Shown here: piece after piece, positions 11,591 to 24,270 of the stretch | Numbering within the stretch: the first letter of the stretch is position 1 | Layout: each line of letters opens with the position of its first letter | Assembly: GCF_040807025.1 (NCBI RefSeq) | Contig: NC_090946.1 | Coordinates: 7,482,001-7,546,000 of the forward strand | Length of the DNA stretch: 64,000 nucleotides | DNA from: Struthio camelus | Lineage: Eukaryota > Chordata > Aves > Struthioniformes > Struthionidae | Reading direction: 5' to 3' | The notes under the pieces: generated by a model | What the model saw: the letters and a program-made list of their open reading frames with translations, nothing else | The model's database searches: none | Told to the model about the DNA's origin: nothing | Translations under genes and position numbers: made by a program

Positions 11591-14500
11591 GGGACCCTAA
11601 GACTCCTCGGCCAACGCTCGTACCTTTCCGCAGTAATAACTCAAGTCCTAACGCCGCGAAACGCCTGCTCCCTTGAGGCGAAGGGACTAATCAGAGGCTT
11701 AGAGGCTTAATGTGAGGGTGGAGGCTGAAAAAGGAAAAGATAGCCAGGAATCTCGTCCCCTTCCCCCTCGAGGGTGCAAGACGAGCAAGGCCCGTGGAAA
11801 ACGCCAACCTCTTGACTGGACAAGGTGCTTGTAGCTCTGGACAAAGGAGAGCTCAGTTCGCACCAGACAGCCCTGTTTTATGCTGCCTCTGAGAGCATGT
11901 CACCCTTGATTGATCGTGAGGGTGTAGGAGGGTGGGACAGATTACTTCAATACAGAAAACGGGGAAAAACAAACCTTCCTGAAAACGCAGGCAGGAGGCT
12001 GCAACCTGCCCCAAACTCCAAGCGCCCGTGAACCCATCACAGCTCAGGAACAAGCTGGACATAGATTATATTTCATCGATTATTGTTGTTATAGCAACTT
12101 TGCCTCGGCTCCAACTTCATTTGTCATACGTTCTCCACTTCGCTGCCTCCTTGTTTCGGCACGAAGCCTCCATTACGTTACAGATCCAAATACAGGGCCC
12201 CAACGACTTGTTCACTTTTTCACTCCGGTTTTGCCCTCTTTTGCTCCTCAAAGTTTTTTTCTTAGGGGTGGACAGGGAAAACTTAGTGCCCACTAAAACA
12301 TTCACAAAGGTTGAGAGAACTGCAGCCCAAAATTCAAGGCGCGTTTAATGACCGGAATATATTCCAATTAAATCAGTTCAGTCACAAAACAAGGCGGCAG
12401 TCCCTCGGGCTGACTAATCAAGAAACCTCTCCCACTGCAGAGGAGCTCTGCCTTTGCAGAAACTAAGCTGCTCTTTTAAAACCAAGTTTTCAGCCCTTGT
12501 GACTAAAAGGAAACCTGGCATAACGCGACGGTGTTGTACTGATGTTCCTGAATCTGCAGGCAGAAAGCTCCAGTTTCACCTCGCCGGCAGCCCTCGACTC
12601 TGGCAAGTTTAAGAGTAAAACCAGCAAAAATAGGCATTTTCCCTGCCAGGAGCAGGGCTCCCCGGTAAGCAGGTGCTCCACAGCTTCACTCGAGCATCTC
12701 CTAAATACAATTCTGGGTTGCGACAACCCACAACACAAATGAGGCAACCTTAACTTTCGGGGAAAAGGCCAACCTCTCCCAAAGACAACCACTCCTGTGC
12801 TATCAGAAAGTAATTTTAATCTGAAGTAACTGCTGCTCTATTACAGATGGAGAGTTATTCTAGCAATAGGTTACTCTGAAGTTTAAAGATGACATCACTG
12901 CTAATTACTTCAGCAGAAACAAGCTGCTAACATGCTCATCTGCTGTAACAGAACATCCCAGGCCTTTGAAAAGTGCCTCCATAAAAACAAAGCCACACCT
13001 CAAATTCAAACACACTAGCAAACTTGAGAAGTTTTTCCTTTAATATTCCCCCACTGGAGATCCTCCCCTTTTCCATCGCTTTCCTTATGCAATGCAGTTA
13101 GTATTCTCCTCGATCAAGACAGATGTTTCCCAAAACCACTTCCCCCCGGAAAGCCAGGCTGCCTTCCCCAGACCCTGTCTCAGGGCGACCCAGGTCCTGC
13201 TCAATTCTGCCTGCGTCGTTACCAAGCCCCACTTAACGAGAGGTGCAGGAAATGAAGCCAAGTGCTCTTCATACTGGGCGATTCAGCACGTTCTGGCGTT
13301 CGCAAAGGTCCACGCGCCTTTGCAAGCAACACCTCAGTGAGGGGCGACACCACTATCATCCCCAGCTCCTAGCTGCCTTCACCCAAGAATAAACCCACAA
13401 CTCAACGACCCAACGAAACGTCCCTTCGCTCGTCACGCCCAGCTTCCAAAGCCATTACACGACTCAGACTCCCTCCCCAAGCCCCGTGCTGAGCTGGTCC
13501 CCTCTGGAGCCCACCAGCACCATTCACCAGTCCGCTACGGAAACCACCCTCCCGCAAAGGCCCGATCAGATCGGCGCTGCAGACGTACCGCGCGCAGCCT
13601 GTCGAGCCCACAAGCCAAAAGCGGGAAACCGAATCCAGGACGCCTGCATGTCCTGACCATGAGGCAACAGGTCTCATCCTCTGACAGTTGGGATTATTCA
13701 GATCACTGAAGCACTTTGCAGCTGTACCGTCAGGGGTGCAGCAAGGCATCGCATGCTAAAGTGCCTGCTGCGCAGTTGCCAAGGTATCTTTTCCCTTCTT
13801 TTTAGGCAGGGAGAAGAGAGTAAAAACTATCTGGCTCACTTAAACCCGACTATCCTTGCCATTTAACCTGGCGTCAAGGAGAAACACGAGCTACGCGCAA
13901 AACCCACCCCCAACTTCAAACAAATTCTTCTGATTTGGGCCACGTTCACATTGATTCTCCCAAATACATGGTCTCTCACTTAGCCTCCTCTTTCCGCAAT
14001 GTTGCCACCCGCCTACCTCTGGTCCCTCTCCCTTCTTTCCAGACCCTCTCTCTTACTTTGTCCCTACCCATGAAGGCCCGCTCACAGACTTCCCTGCTCT
14101 AAAAAGTCCCTACCGCAACTTGCTTACCTGAGAAGTACAAGCGCTCTGCTCCTGTCTCCGACTCTCTTCCCTCCGCCACTTCCAGCCCAACGACTCCTCC
14201 TTTCCACGCTTCTCTGGACCTGCCCTCAACTCAGCCCCACGCCTTTCTCCTCCCAATCAAGCTTCCCTGGGTTTGTGTGTCACTGATCGCTCCCTTTTCC
14301 TTCCCCTTTGGGAATTCTGGCTGCTCTTCCCATCTTGGCACCCCTTTTCTAGGGTATCTTTGCCTTGCTCCTCTACGTTCAGCACCTCCAGAGCACGAGT
14401 CCGGGCTTCTCTCACCCCTACGGACTCAGCCAGCACCAACAGAAAGTTCCCAAACAAACCACTCCCTTGTTCCCGCTCTCCGGTCCCACAGCGAGCCTTA

Positions 14501-16494
14501 GCACCTGACAGCGTCTCATCTGCTCTCTGATGTTTTTCCAATACTTCAGTTTTCCAGCGGCAACCCTTTTTCCAGGCTCGCCACCACGCCGTTTGCTCTA
14601 CTCCCGCTCTGTGTCCACGTTCTTTTTTCCAGGCTCGTGGGTTCCCCTCTACCAATATGAGGGGGCTGCTTCTGCCTTCTCTCAAGTCCACTGCCGGGCA
14701 CTTTATCGTTTCCACATTTTCTCCCTCAGGACATTTCAAGTGCAACTGCTGTCACCTTCCATTTCTCTTTCAGTCCGAATCTCCTTTTCTTCGGTTAAGG
14801 TCCTGTATAGTCTCTGATTTCCTCTTTTTCCAGCACCTGCATCTTGAAGCTCTGCACTCTTTCTTTCCTTCCTCCTGTTCTCTCCACCCTGCTTTACTCA
14901 GTCCGCTGCAAGCCCCGTCTCTCCTCGACTCACAGTTTTCTCTAGCAACGCCTCTGCATGTAGCCGGTAGAGTTGCTGTGGTTCAACCTTTCTGAAGCAT
15001 CAGACAGGACAAGAAACACGCTTCACCACGCTCTTCCCATCTTCGTCGGGTTAGGGAAAACATCCATAACCATCTCACAACGTTCTCTTGCTTACTTCAA
15101 TTACTGTCGATAACCACTGCAGTTCCTCAAAGTCCTGCTACCCCGGAAGGAAGGAACATGCACATTAACATTACAGACTTCCCTTAAACACGCCGCCTTT
15201 CATTACTGCCTGAGGAAAGGAGCGAGCTCCATCTCAGTTACTAGTCCCCAGACATGTGTCACTTCACCAGCCATAACCGTCATCCCCAGCTACCTACTTA
15301 CTCCAAACCAGTCCAACTGAGTTTCCATAGCACAGGTCAAACAGAAACAATTCCTTCCATGTGATGCAATTCCCAGGCAGGGCAGATCCAGGATCACAGG
15401 AAGACAAGATGTGCTCTACCTGTTCCCATTGTGTTTTGATTAACTACACCTAGGAGTTACTCAGAGAGGCCAACTCCAGGGCTAGTTGCTCTCTATCGTC
15501 CTGAGCCTCGGTACCCTCAACCTTTCACAGCTAAAACCAAGCGAGGCGGCCAGCCCGACGTCGCAGACTCCCCCGTTTTGGCACAGAATCCTTGATTGAT
15601 GCTTACACCAAAGCAGAAGAGAGTTGCACAATCAGCTCTCGTCTACCACTGATATTTAAGAACTGTCAGAATCAGGAGAGAGAGCAAGAGCGTTCTTAAA
15701 CCTGCCAACTGAATCAGACCAAATGTCTCACTCTGCAGACTATCAACAGGAGAACACCACTTTTCTCTGCGACCTTCCCTGTCTTCCAGCAAGGAGAGGC
15801 ACTGATGAGATCTGAAATACGTCCCAGCCAGGACCCACTCTGTCATTTCAATCACAGAACCTGGAGAGTGAGAAGAAGTCAAAGACAAGTATCTTTTTAA
15901 CATGGACGACACAACTGGATTTCGGTAACAGAGATGCATACCACAACTTAAAATCAAAAGCAAAAATATTCTTGCATTGATAAGAGTTTAACGTCAGACA
16001 GCTGGATGCTACGTGGAAAGGTAAATATTAACATTCCCATAGCAACATGAAGCTGCACGGCTTCCCCATATACAACAATTTTCTTATCATCTGTATCGTG
16101 GTAATACTGGACTACAGAAGTCAGGCCCTCTTGCGCTCAGCACTGTACAGAAACGTGAGCCCCCCGCCTCAAAGAGACTATTTGGTGACGTTTTCCTGCG
16201 TTTAATTCGCAAGGAGAATATACAGTCACGCTGTGTGCTTTCATTGTGGGGAAATTAGGAAACCCGTCTAGAACTAAACTTCCATGGCTTCCCTCATGTT
16301 TTCAGGCAAATAGCCTAAGTTTTGCATTATTGCATTTTTGTGCAGTTAGGTGTCCCATTTTCTTCTAAAGGGGAGTAAGAAAACAGAAGAGGGACAAATA
16401 TTTTCTTCCAGAGAACAGCTAACGAAGCCAGCATCCACTCAGTACTTATCTCCTGGCCTGGCTTATACCACTCCCGTTCTTTTTCTTCTGTCCA

Positions 16495-16640
16495 TCTTAC
16501 AGTGATTTACACAGGATTAGCCCCGTTTTACAGACAAAGCAGGGAAGTAGGATGCCTCTATGCCTTCAACGCATCCACATCTCATTCAGCGTATCACAGC
16601 GAGCAAGGACTAAAGCCCAGCTCTCTTGCCATTGTGTTAT
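16495..16640 (-). repeat. MIR-like SINE fragment
   Basis: The blocks 'ccgttttacagacaaagcag', 'gtatcacagcgagcaagg' and 'taaagcccagctctc' follow the reverse complement of a MIR/CORE-SINE. It is strongly diverged. Confidence 0.45.
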
Positions 16641-18355
16641 CAGAAGCAACCGTCAGGGACTGAAACAATGGGCACAGCAATAGAGGTGTGAATTTCCCAA
16701 AATAGGCCTTGTCTAAAATAGGAGTTAAAGGTCTCCTGTTAGACCCAGTCAGCTTCGTTTAATTATCACTGTCACAGCCTCTAGTCAAGGCTACCTCCTA
16801 CCTCAGAAACCAACAGGAATTAAAGCCCCCTGCTAAAAAACAATTGCTGTCTCGACTGGAAGGCAGAGAAGGTGATAATTAGATTAAGCCTGCTAAGTTG
16901 ATCCAAGATCAACTCTCCTCATTTGGATCTAGACGAGGCTCTAGTCATATTTTATACCCCAGAAAAACTCCAGGAGCATCAAGGGTAGAAAGCGTGCTTC
17001 CCTAAATGCCCCATTTGGGATATATGATGGAGTGAAAACTAGAACTCCTAGAGGAAACCGCTTCCTACGAAGTCACCAGTAAGGCAACGCTATAAACGCA
17101 AAAGAAGTCCCTCTTTCCTGCATCAGCAAGATGGGCGGGAGGGCGGAGATTTGGGGGTTTTAATCTCATCTAAGGGAGATGCCACCAAACACACAGAGGC
17201 AACAAATTGAGCTTTACACATCTCACATCCATCCTTTAAAACTTCCGAGTAAAAGTCAGGTTGAACACTGGCCAACGCAACCTATTACACCACCAAAAAC
17301 CACAGAACGTAACGTGGAAACGTGTTTTGAGGCGTAACTCGGATTTAGACAAGGCAGCAGCACACAGAACAGGGCGCTGTCAGAGCCTGAGGTTTTAACT
17401 TCTGGCCACTGGCAGGCCACGAGAATCAGAACACGTAAGTCCAGACACCAGGCTGTCAGAAAATAAAGTTGTAGAGACTTTATCAAAGGTATTAGGGCTA
17501 CTGGCAGCGAGGACGGTCCCAGTTAGAGGACAGCAAACGTGTCCTGGAACGGAAAACTTTCACACGGACGCAACTGTTCCACCCGCTCAGCCAGGAAGGA
17601 GTCACTCACAGAATAACGCTGCCTACTTCGAGGGCTGTAACCACGACGGCTCCTAAAGCAGAGGGATCGAAAAGCAAAAGCAACCGATCCCAGCACGGAA
17701 GGACAACGAACGACGACCTCCGCCTATCCAGGGGCGAGCTCCGGACGCAGGCAACGGGGGAAACGAAGCCGCTGGCAGGTGCACGTACGCCCGCCGCCCC
17801 CAGCCTCTCAAACACCAGCGCTCCCCATCCTCCAGGCCCGCAGGACTCGCGGCGCTACCGCACCCACGGCAGGGCCACCGGCGCGGCCCAGCAATCCCCC
17901 CCCCCAACACCCCCAACCCCGGCCGTGGGGGGGGGGGGGGCAACACCTGCCCTTGCAGAGGGCAGCTGGGGGGAGGTGAGGGGAGAAGGGGCTTCAGGCG
18001 GGGAGCCCGGGGGGGAAGGCACCGGCGGTCACCGCTGGCCCAGCAGGAAGGCGACATCTTAGCCAGGAGCAGAAGGAAGCAGAGTTCCTGTTAAGGAGGT
18101 GCTGCCTTAACCCGCCGGGCCGTTAAGCAGGGGCAGGGGGGACGGCGGAGCGGGCAGGGCCGCCGCCGCCGCCGCCACGGGGGACCGGCTCCGCGGGGGC
18201 ACAGCCGGCCGGAACCGGCGGAGGGAACCGCCTCGGGCTGCCGCCCCCCCGCCCCCCCCCTCCCCGGGGCCGGGCACACGGCGGGCGAGGCCGGAGGAAA
18301 GCGGGGGGAGCGGGGGAAGGGGCCCGGAGGCGGCCGGGGGCCCGCTGTGACTCAC

Positions 18356-18760
18356 CGGGCGGCGCGGCGCGGCCCGGCCCGGCCCGGAGGCGGCTGGGAA
18401 GGGCCGCGCGCAACGCTGCCGGCCACGAACCGTCGCGGCGCTCGGCGGCCGGCCACGACGTCACGGGGGCCGCGCCTGCGCACCGGCCGGAAACCGGGCC
18501 CCGGCGGCGGCGGCGGCGGTGGCGGCGGCAGCGTCGCGCGCGCCCCCGCCCGCCACACCTCATTGGGCCGCGCGCCGCGGGGAACCGCCTGGAAGTAGGC
18601 GAGGGGGGAGAGCGGCGCGCATGCGCGCGGGTGGGAGGAAGAGGGGGGGAAGGTGGTGGTGGGAGGCGGTGCGCATGCGTCGGGAGGGGGTGGGCGGGCG
18701 CATGCGCGGAACGTACCACCCTCGCGGCGGGTGGCGGCGCGCACTGCGCAGCTGCGGGGG
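18356..18760 (-). promoter_or_regulatory. ZDHHC5: ZDHHC5 CpG-island promoter and non-coding exon 1
   Basis: A strong minus-strand splice donor (GTGAGT, complement of 18350-18355) closes a GC-rich exon ending at 18356. Upstream of it lies a dense CpG island with several NRF1-type palindromes: GCGCATGCGC at 18698-18707, and close relatives around 18616-18628, 18671-18680 and 18736-18750. NRF1 sites of this kind are typical of TATA-less housekeeping promoters. The transcription start was not located exactly; the exon probably starts between 18,450 and 18,600. It would be joined to the start-codon exon near 9.86 kb over an 8.5 kb intron. Confidence 0.7.
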
Positions 18761-19347
18761 GGGCCGCCGCTCCTCCCCCGCCGCGGCCCGTGGCACAGCC
18801 CGGGAGGGGGGGCGCCCCCCCCATGGCACAACCGAGGGGTCGGTGGTCGCCGTGTCCCCCGCCTCCAGCTCCCCCCCCTCCCCGTGCTCCGGGGGCACCA
18901 CTGGCCTCACAGGCGCAGGGTCCACACCCGGGGTGGGCAGGGGACCCCCTGCCCGAAGGCAGCCCCGGGGTCTGGGTGCCCCCCGGGTGCCCCGTCTGCC
19001 CCTGAGGCAGGGGGCTGCTCCCCCTCTTTGGGGGGGGGGTCTCCCTCCTACCCGGGTCATTAAAGACAGCAGGCCACGGGGGTGAGGGTCATGTTCTTCT
19101 ACGCTCCCCCCCCTCCCCGCAGAGCTCAGGGGAGTAAGTCGGAGAGGAAAGACATGGCTTCTGCTCCCACCGTCTCCCCAGCCTCAGCTTCCCCCACCAA
19201 AGCCTCTCTCTGTTTTATCAGCAGCGCAGGATTCCCATCGCTCGGCCTTGAGCTGCTCTTCTCCTTACCTGCCCCCTCCGCTTTGCCCCACTGCTGAGGC
19301 ACCGGGACAAAAGTTCACAGGGCACGGAAAAGCAAAAGGCTAGGAAA
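18761..19347. other. Intergenic gap between the ZDHHC5 promoter and the CLP1 3' end
   Basis: GC-rich at first, then ordinary sequence. Open frames here on both strands are short and CpG-driven. No further gene, exon or repeat was recognised. Confidence 0.6.
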
Positions 19348-19353
19348 TTTAAT
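19348..19353 (-). terminator. CLP1 poly(A) signal (ATTAAA)
   Basis: ATTAAA on the minus strand, about 285 bases after the CLP1 stop codon. It is the first canonical or near-canonical signal seen downstream. Confidence 0.55.
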
Positions 19354-19634
19354 AACAAAAGTTATAAAAGGATATTAAAAAAAAGATCGAGCAGCGAGCC
19401 TCTTGTATGAGAGGGCTCAGCAGTGCTCGCTGGCACGTGAGAAGGGGAGAAGTGGCCAGACTTCGGGGCCAGAAACCTGCTGGATGAAGAAGAAAGGACA
19501 CAGGCAAGCAGACAACTTCCAGCCGCGCAGGATGACCCAGCTGGCAGATGTTTCCTTGCTCCCCTGGAAGTCTGAGGTGTGGGGCTGCCCCCTCTGTTTC
19601 TCCCGTCTCCGAGGAGACTCCCTATTTTCTGCTT

Positions 19635-22211
<2,577 letters not shown>

Positions 22212-22528
22212 TCAGCGTCCCCGACCCTCCTCCAGCCGGATTTGGGAATCCCTGGCCCGCTCCGGGGGGGGGTCCTCGGCCCATTTAGGGGGCCCCTGCC
22301 CGACTCGCGGGTCTCCAGCCTGCTCCAGGGGACCCCAGTCCACTTAGGGGGCCCCGACTCGCCTTGCGAGTCCCCGGCCCGCTCCAGGGGGCCCCCAGGC
22401 TTCCCCCGGCCCGCTCCAGGGGGTCCCCGCCCCAACCCCGGCCCGGCTCGGGGGTCTCGCCCTGCCCCAGGCGCGGGGGGGGGGGCACCCCCGTGGCCGG
22501 CCCGGCGCCTCCCCCCCCACCCTCTTAC

Positions 22529-22600
22529 CGGGGCGCTCGCGGAGCCGGCGCACTTCCGGCCCCCGCGGGGGGGCGTCTCTAGGCCGCGCCGGAAGTGAGG
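22529..22600 (-). promoter_or_regulatory. CLP1: CLP1 non-coding exon 1 and core promoter with ETS sites
   Basis: A minus-strand donor (GTAAGA, complement of 22523-22528) closes an exon ending at 22529. It is spliced to the start exon near 22096. Two ETS/GABP-type motifs flank the probable start: CACTTCCGG at 22551-22559 and CCGGAAGTG at 22589-22597 as read on the plus strand. The region is CpG-rich and has no TATA box, as expected for a housekeeping promoter. Confidence 0.65.
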
Positions 22601-22813
22601 TCACGCGGGCGACCCCGCGCCGGACCCATGAGGGGGCAAGTCGGAGGGGGCGTTGCCAGGGCACCCGCGCGCGGCGCCTCCTGGGTGACGCGTCCCCCTC
22701 GGCGGCCGCGCGGCCCCCTTCCCCCCCAGCGCGCAGGCGCGGCGGCGCGCGGCGCCCCCTGGGAGACGTAGTCCAGGGCGCTGCCCCGCGGGGGCCGATC
22801 GCGCTCCCGGCTC

Positions 22814-23120
22814 ATTTGCATATATTTGCATGTCAGGCTTGGGACCTCCCCCTCCCCGCGCGCGCCGTGCGTCACGCGTTCTTTGGCATGCCATTTGCAT
22901 CTCCTTAGAACGTGCCCGCGGCCCCGTGGGAAAGGCGCCGGGCTCATCTGCATCTCATTTGCATGCCATTTGCATGCCGCCCTCCCTTCCCTGCCCCGGG
23001 TCTCATCTGCATTTGATTTGCGTGCGGCCGGGGCGTGGGGTCCCGCCAGCGCCGCGGGGCCATCGGGCGCGCGGTGACGTCATGGCACGGGGTGACGTCA
23101 TAGCGCGGGCGGTGACGTCA
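22814..23120. promoter_or_regulatory. Cluster of octamer motifs followed by three full CREs
   Basis: Five perfect octamers ATTTGCAT lie at 22814-22821, 22824-22831, 22893-22900, 22957-22964 and 22968-22975, with near matches (ATCTGCAT, ATTTGCGT) between and after them. Three perfect palindromic CREs TGACGTCA follow at 23075-23082, 23093-23100 and 23113-23120. Octamers are bound by POU factors and CREs by CREB/ATF. The cluster lies upstream of a plus-strand splice donor at 23169 and divergent from CLP1, so it most likely drove the YPEL4-side transcript. Activity is inferred. Confidence 0.65.
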
Positions 23121-23374
23121 GGGGGACCGTGATTCCGACCCCTCCCCCCCCGCCGCCGGGACGAGACGGTGAGCACGGGGCCCCGGGAGGCCGTCCGCTT
23201 TCACCTCCCCCCCCCCAACCCACACACCCACTGCTGTGATGAGCTGGGCCGGTCTCAGCTGGTGGCGGCAGCAGGGTAGGGGGGTAACAGCCGGGGGGGG
23301 GGATGCAGGAGGGCGATGGGTGCTGGGCACGGTGCTCCCCGTTTGACCCCCGCCCCTTTTTTTGTTGTTGTTGC

Positions 23375-23522
23375 TGCAAGACCACCCTGGGCTGGAAATC
23401 CGTGATGAGTGCCGCCCCCCCACCCCACCCCCCGAGCCCACCAGCTCCCCGAAAAGCTGTCCCACCGGCGCTCATGGCGCCTCTCCCCGTCCCACATGGT
23501 GAAGGAGAAGGGCTGGGAGTGA
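23375..23522 (+). pseudogene. YPEL4: YPEL4-like remnant (or misassembled YPEL4 3' end)
   Basis: Codons at 23375-23398 read CKTTLGWK, an exact copy of a conserved block near the end of YPEL proteins. Codons at 23490-23522, in another frame, read SHMVKEKGWE then stop, against SHMVKDNGWD in YPEL4. In human a splice junction lies between these blocks, but the 91 bases here do not encode the normal intervening residues, and the zinc-binding N-terminal exons are not found upstream. Position and strand fit: YPEL4 lies between CLP1 and SERPING1, opposite to CLP1 and converging on SERPING1. A poly(A) signal follows at 23579. Either the gene has decayed or a GC-rich stretch was lost in assembly. Confidence 0.6.
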
Positions 23523-23578
23523 GGACCCGGCGGCGTCACCCCCCACCCCGGCCCACCCCGGCCCACCCTTGTACCAGG

Positions 23579-23584
23579 AATAAA
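23579..23584 (+). terminator. Poly(A) signal AATAAA for the YPEL4-side transcript
   Basis: AATAAA lies 57 bases after the stop codon of the YPEL4-like remnant and faces the SERPING1 poly(A) signal at 23638-23643. Confidence 0.6.
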
Positions 23585-23637
23585 GGCTTTTTTTCTAGGA
23601 AAGCGCCAGGCGTGCGTGGCCCCCGGGGCTCTGCGCC

Positions 23638-23643
23638 TTTATT
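23638..23643 (-). terminator. Candidate SERPING1 poly(A) signal (AATAAA)
   Basis: AATAAA on the minus strand, about 630 bases after the SERPING1 stop codon. Using it would place the polypyrimidine (sense strand) tract of 23.68-24.2 kb inside the 3'UTR. No earlier canonical signal was seen. Confidence 0.55.
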
Positions 23644-23675
23644 GGGGCTGGGCAGGGAAATGGAGGCCCTGGGGG

Positions 23676-24215
23676 GGGAGGGAGGGAGGAAGGGGAGGAG
23701 GAGGGTGGGAAGGGGAGGAGGGAGGGGAGGAGGAGGAGGGTGGGAAGGAGGGAGGAAGGAGGGAAAGAAGGAGGGAGAGGAGGAAGGGGAGGAGGGAGGG
23801 GAGGAGGTAGGAAGAAAGGGAGAGAGAAGGGGAAGGAGGCAGGTGGGAAGGAGGGAGGGAAGGAGGAAGAAAGGGAGAGAAGGAAGGAGGAGGGTGGGAA
23901 GGGGGGAGGGAAGGAAGGCGGTGGGGAGGTGGGAATGGAGTAAGGAGGGAGGGAAGGAAAGGAGGGAGGGGAAGAAAGAGGGTAGGAAGGAGGCAGAGGA
24001 GGAGGGAGGGAGGAAGGAGGGAGGCAGGGAGGGAAGGGGGCAGAGGAGGAGGGAGGGAGGGAAGGGGCAGAGGAGGAGGAAGGGAGGAGGAAGGGAGGGA
24101 AGGAGGCAGAGGAGGAGGGAGGGAGGAAGGTAAAGAGGAGGGAGAGGAGGAGGAGGGTAGGAAGGAGGCAGAGGAGGAGGGCGGGAGGGAGGAAGGAGGC
24201 AGGGAAGCGGCGGGC
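23676..24215. repeat. Long polypurine tract (GGA/GGAA-rich)
   Basis: About 540 bases that are almost pure purine on the plus strand, built from GGAGG, GGAAGG and GAGGAGGAGG motifs. It is open in several frames only because it lacks T. It lies directly after the SERPING1 stop codon in the sense direction. Mirror symmetry and strand asymmetry make triplex (H-DNA) formation plausible. Confidence 0.9.
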
Positions 24216-24270
24216 AGGAGGGCCGGCCACGGGCGCCGGAGGAACCGGGTGCCGGTGGGGGGGACGGGCG

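Larger units (their letters stand above)
9859..18349 (-). other. ZDHHC5 intron 1, AT-richer, no gene seen
   Basis: This is the first intron of ZDHHC5. Its middle (about 11-17.5 kb) is clearly lower in GC than the rest of the window. It holds three MIR-like fragments (listed separately), a pyrimidine-biased stretch at 13.95-14.95 kb and an AT-rich stretch at 12.8-13.05 kb that could be a conserved non-coding element, although conservation cannot be judged here. No coding exon was identified. Confidence 0.65.

Noticed and set aside
13950-14960. Run of open frames on both strands in ZDHHC5 intron 1
   Set aside because: The stretch is pyrimidine-rich on the plus strand, which removes stops; no similarity to a known protein or element was recognised.
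15700-15790. Weak resemblance to a reptilian SINE/CR1-related block ('atcagaccaaatgtctca')
   Set aside because: Match too short and isolated to assign a family.
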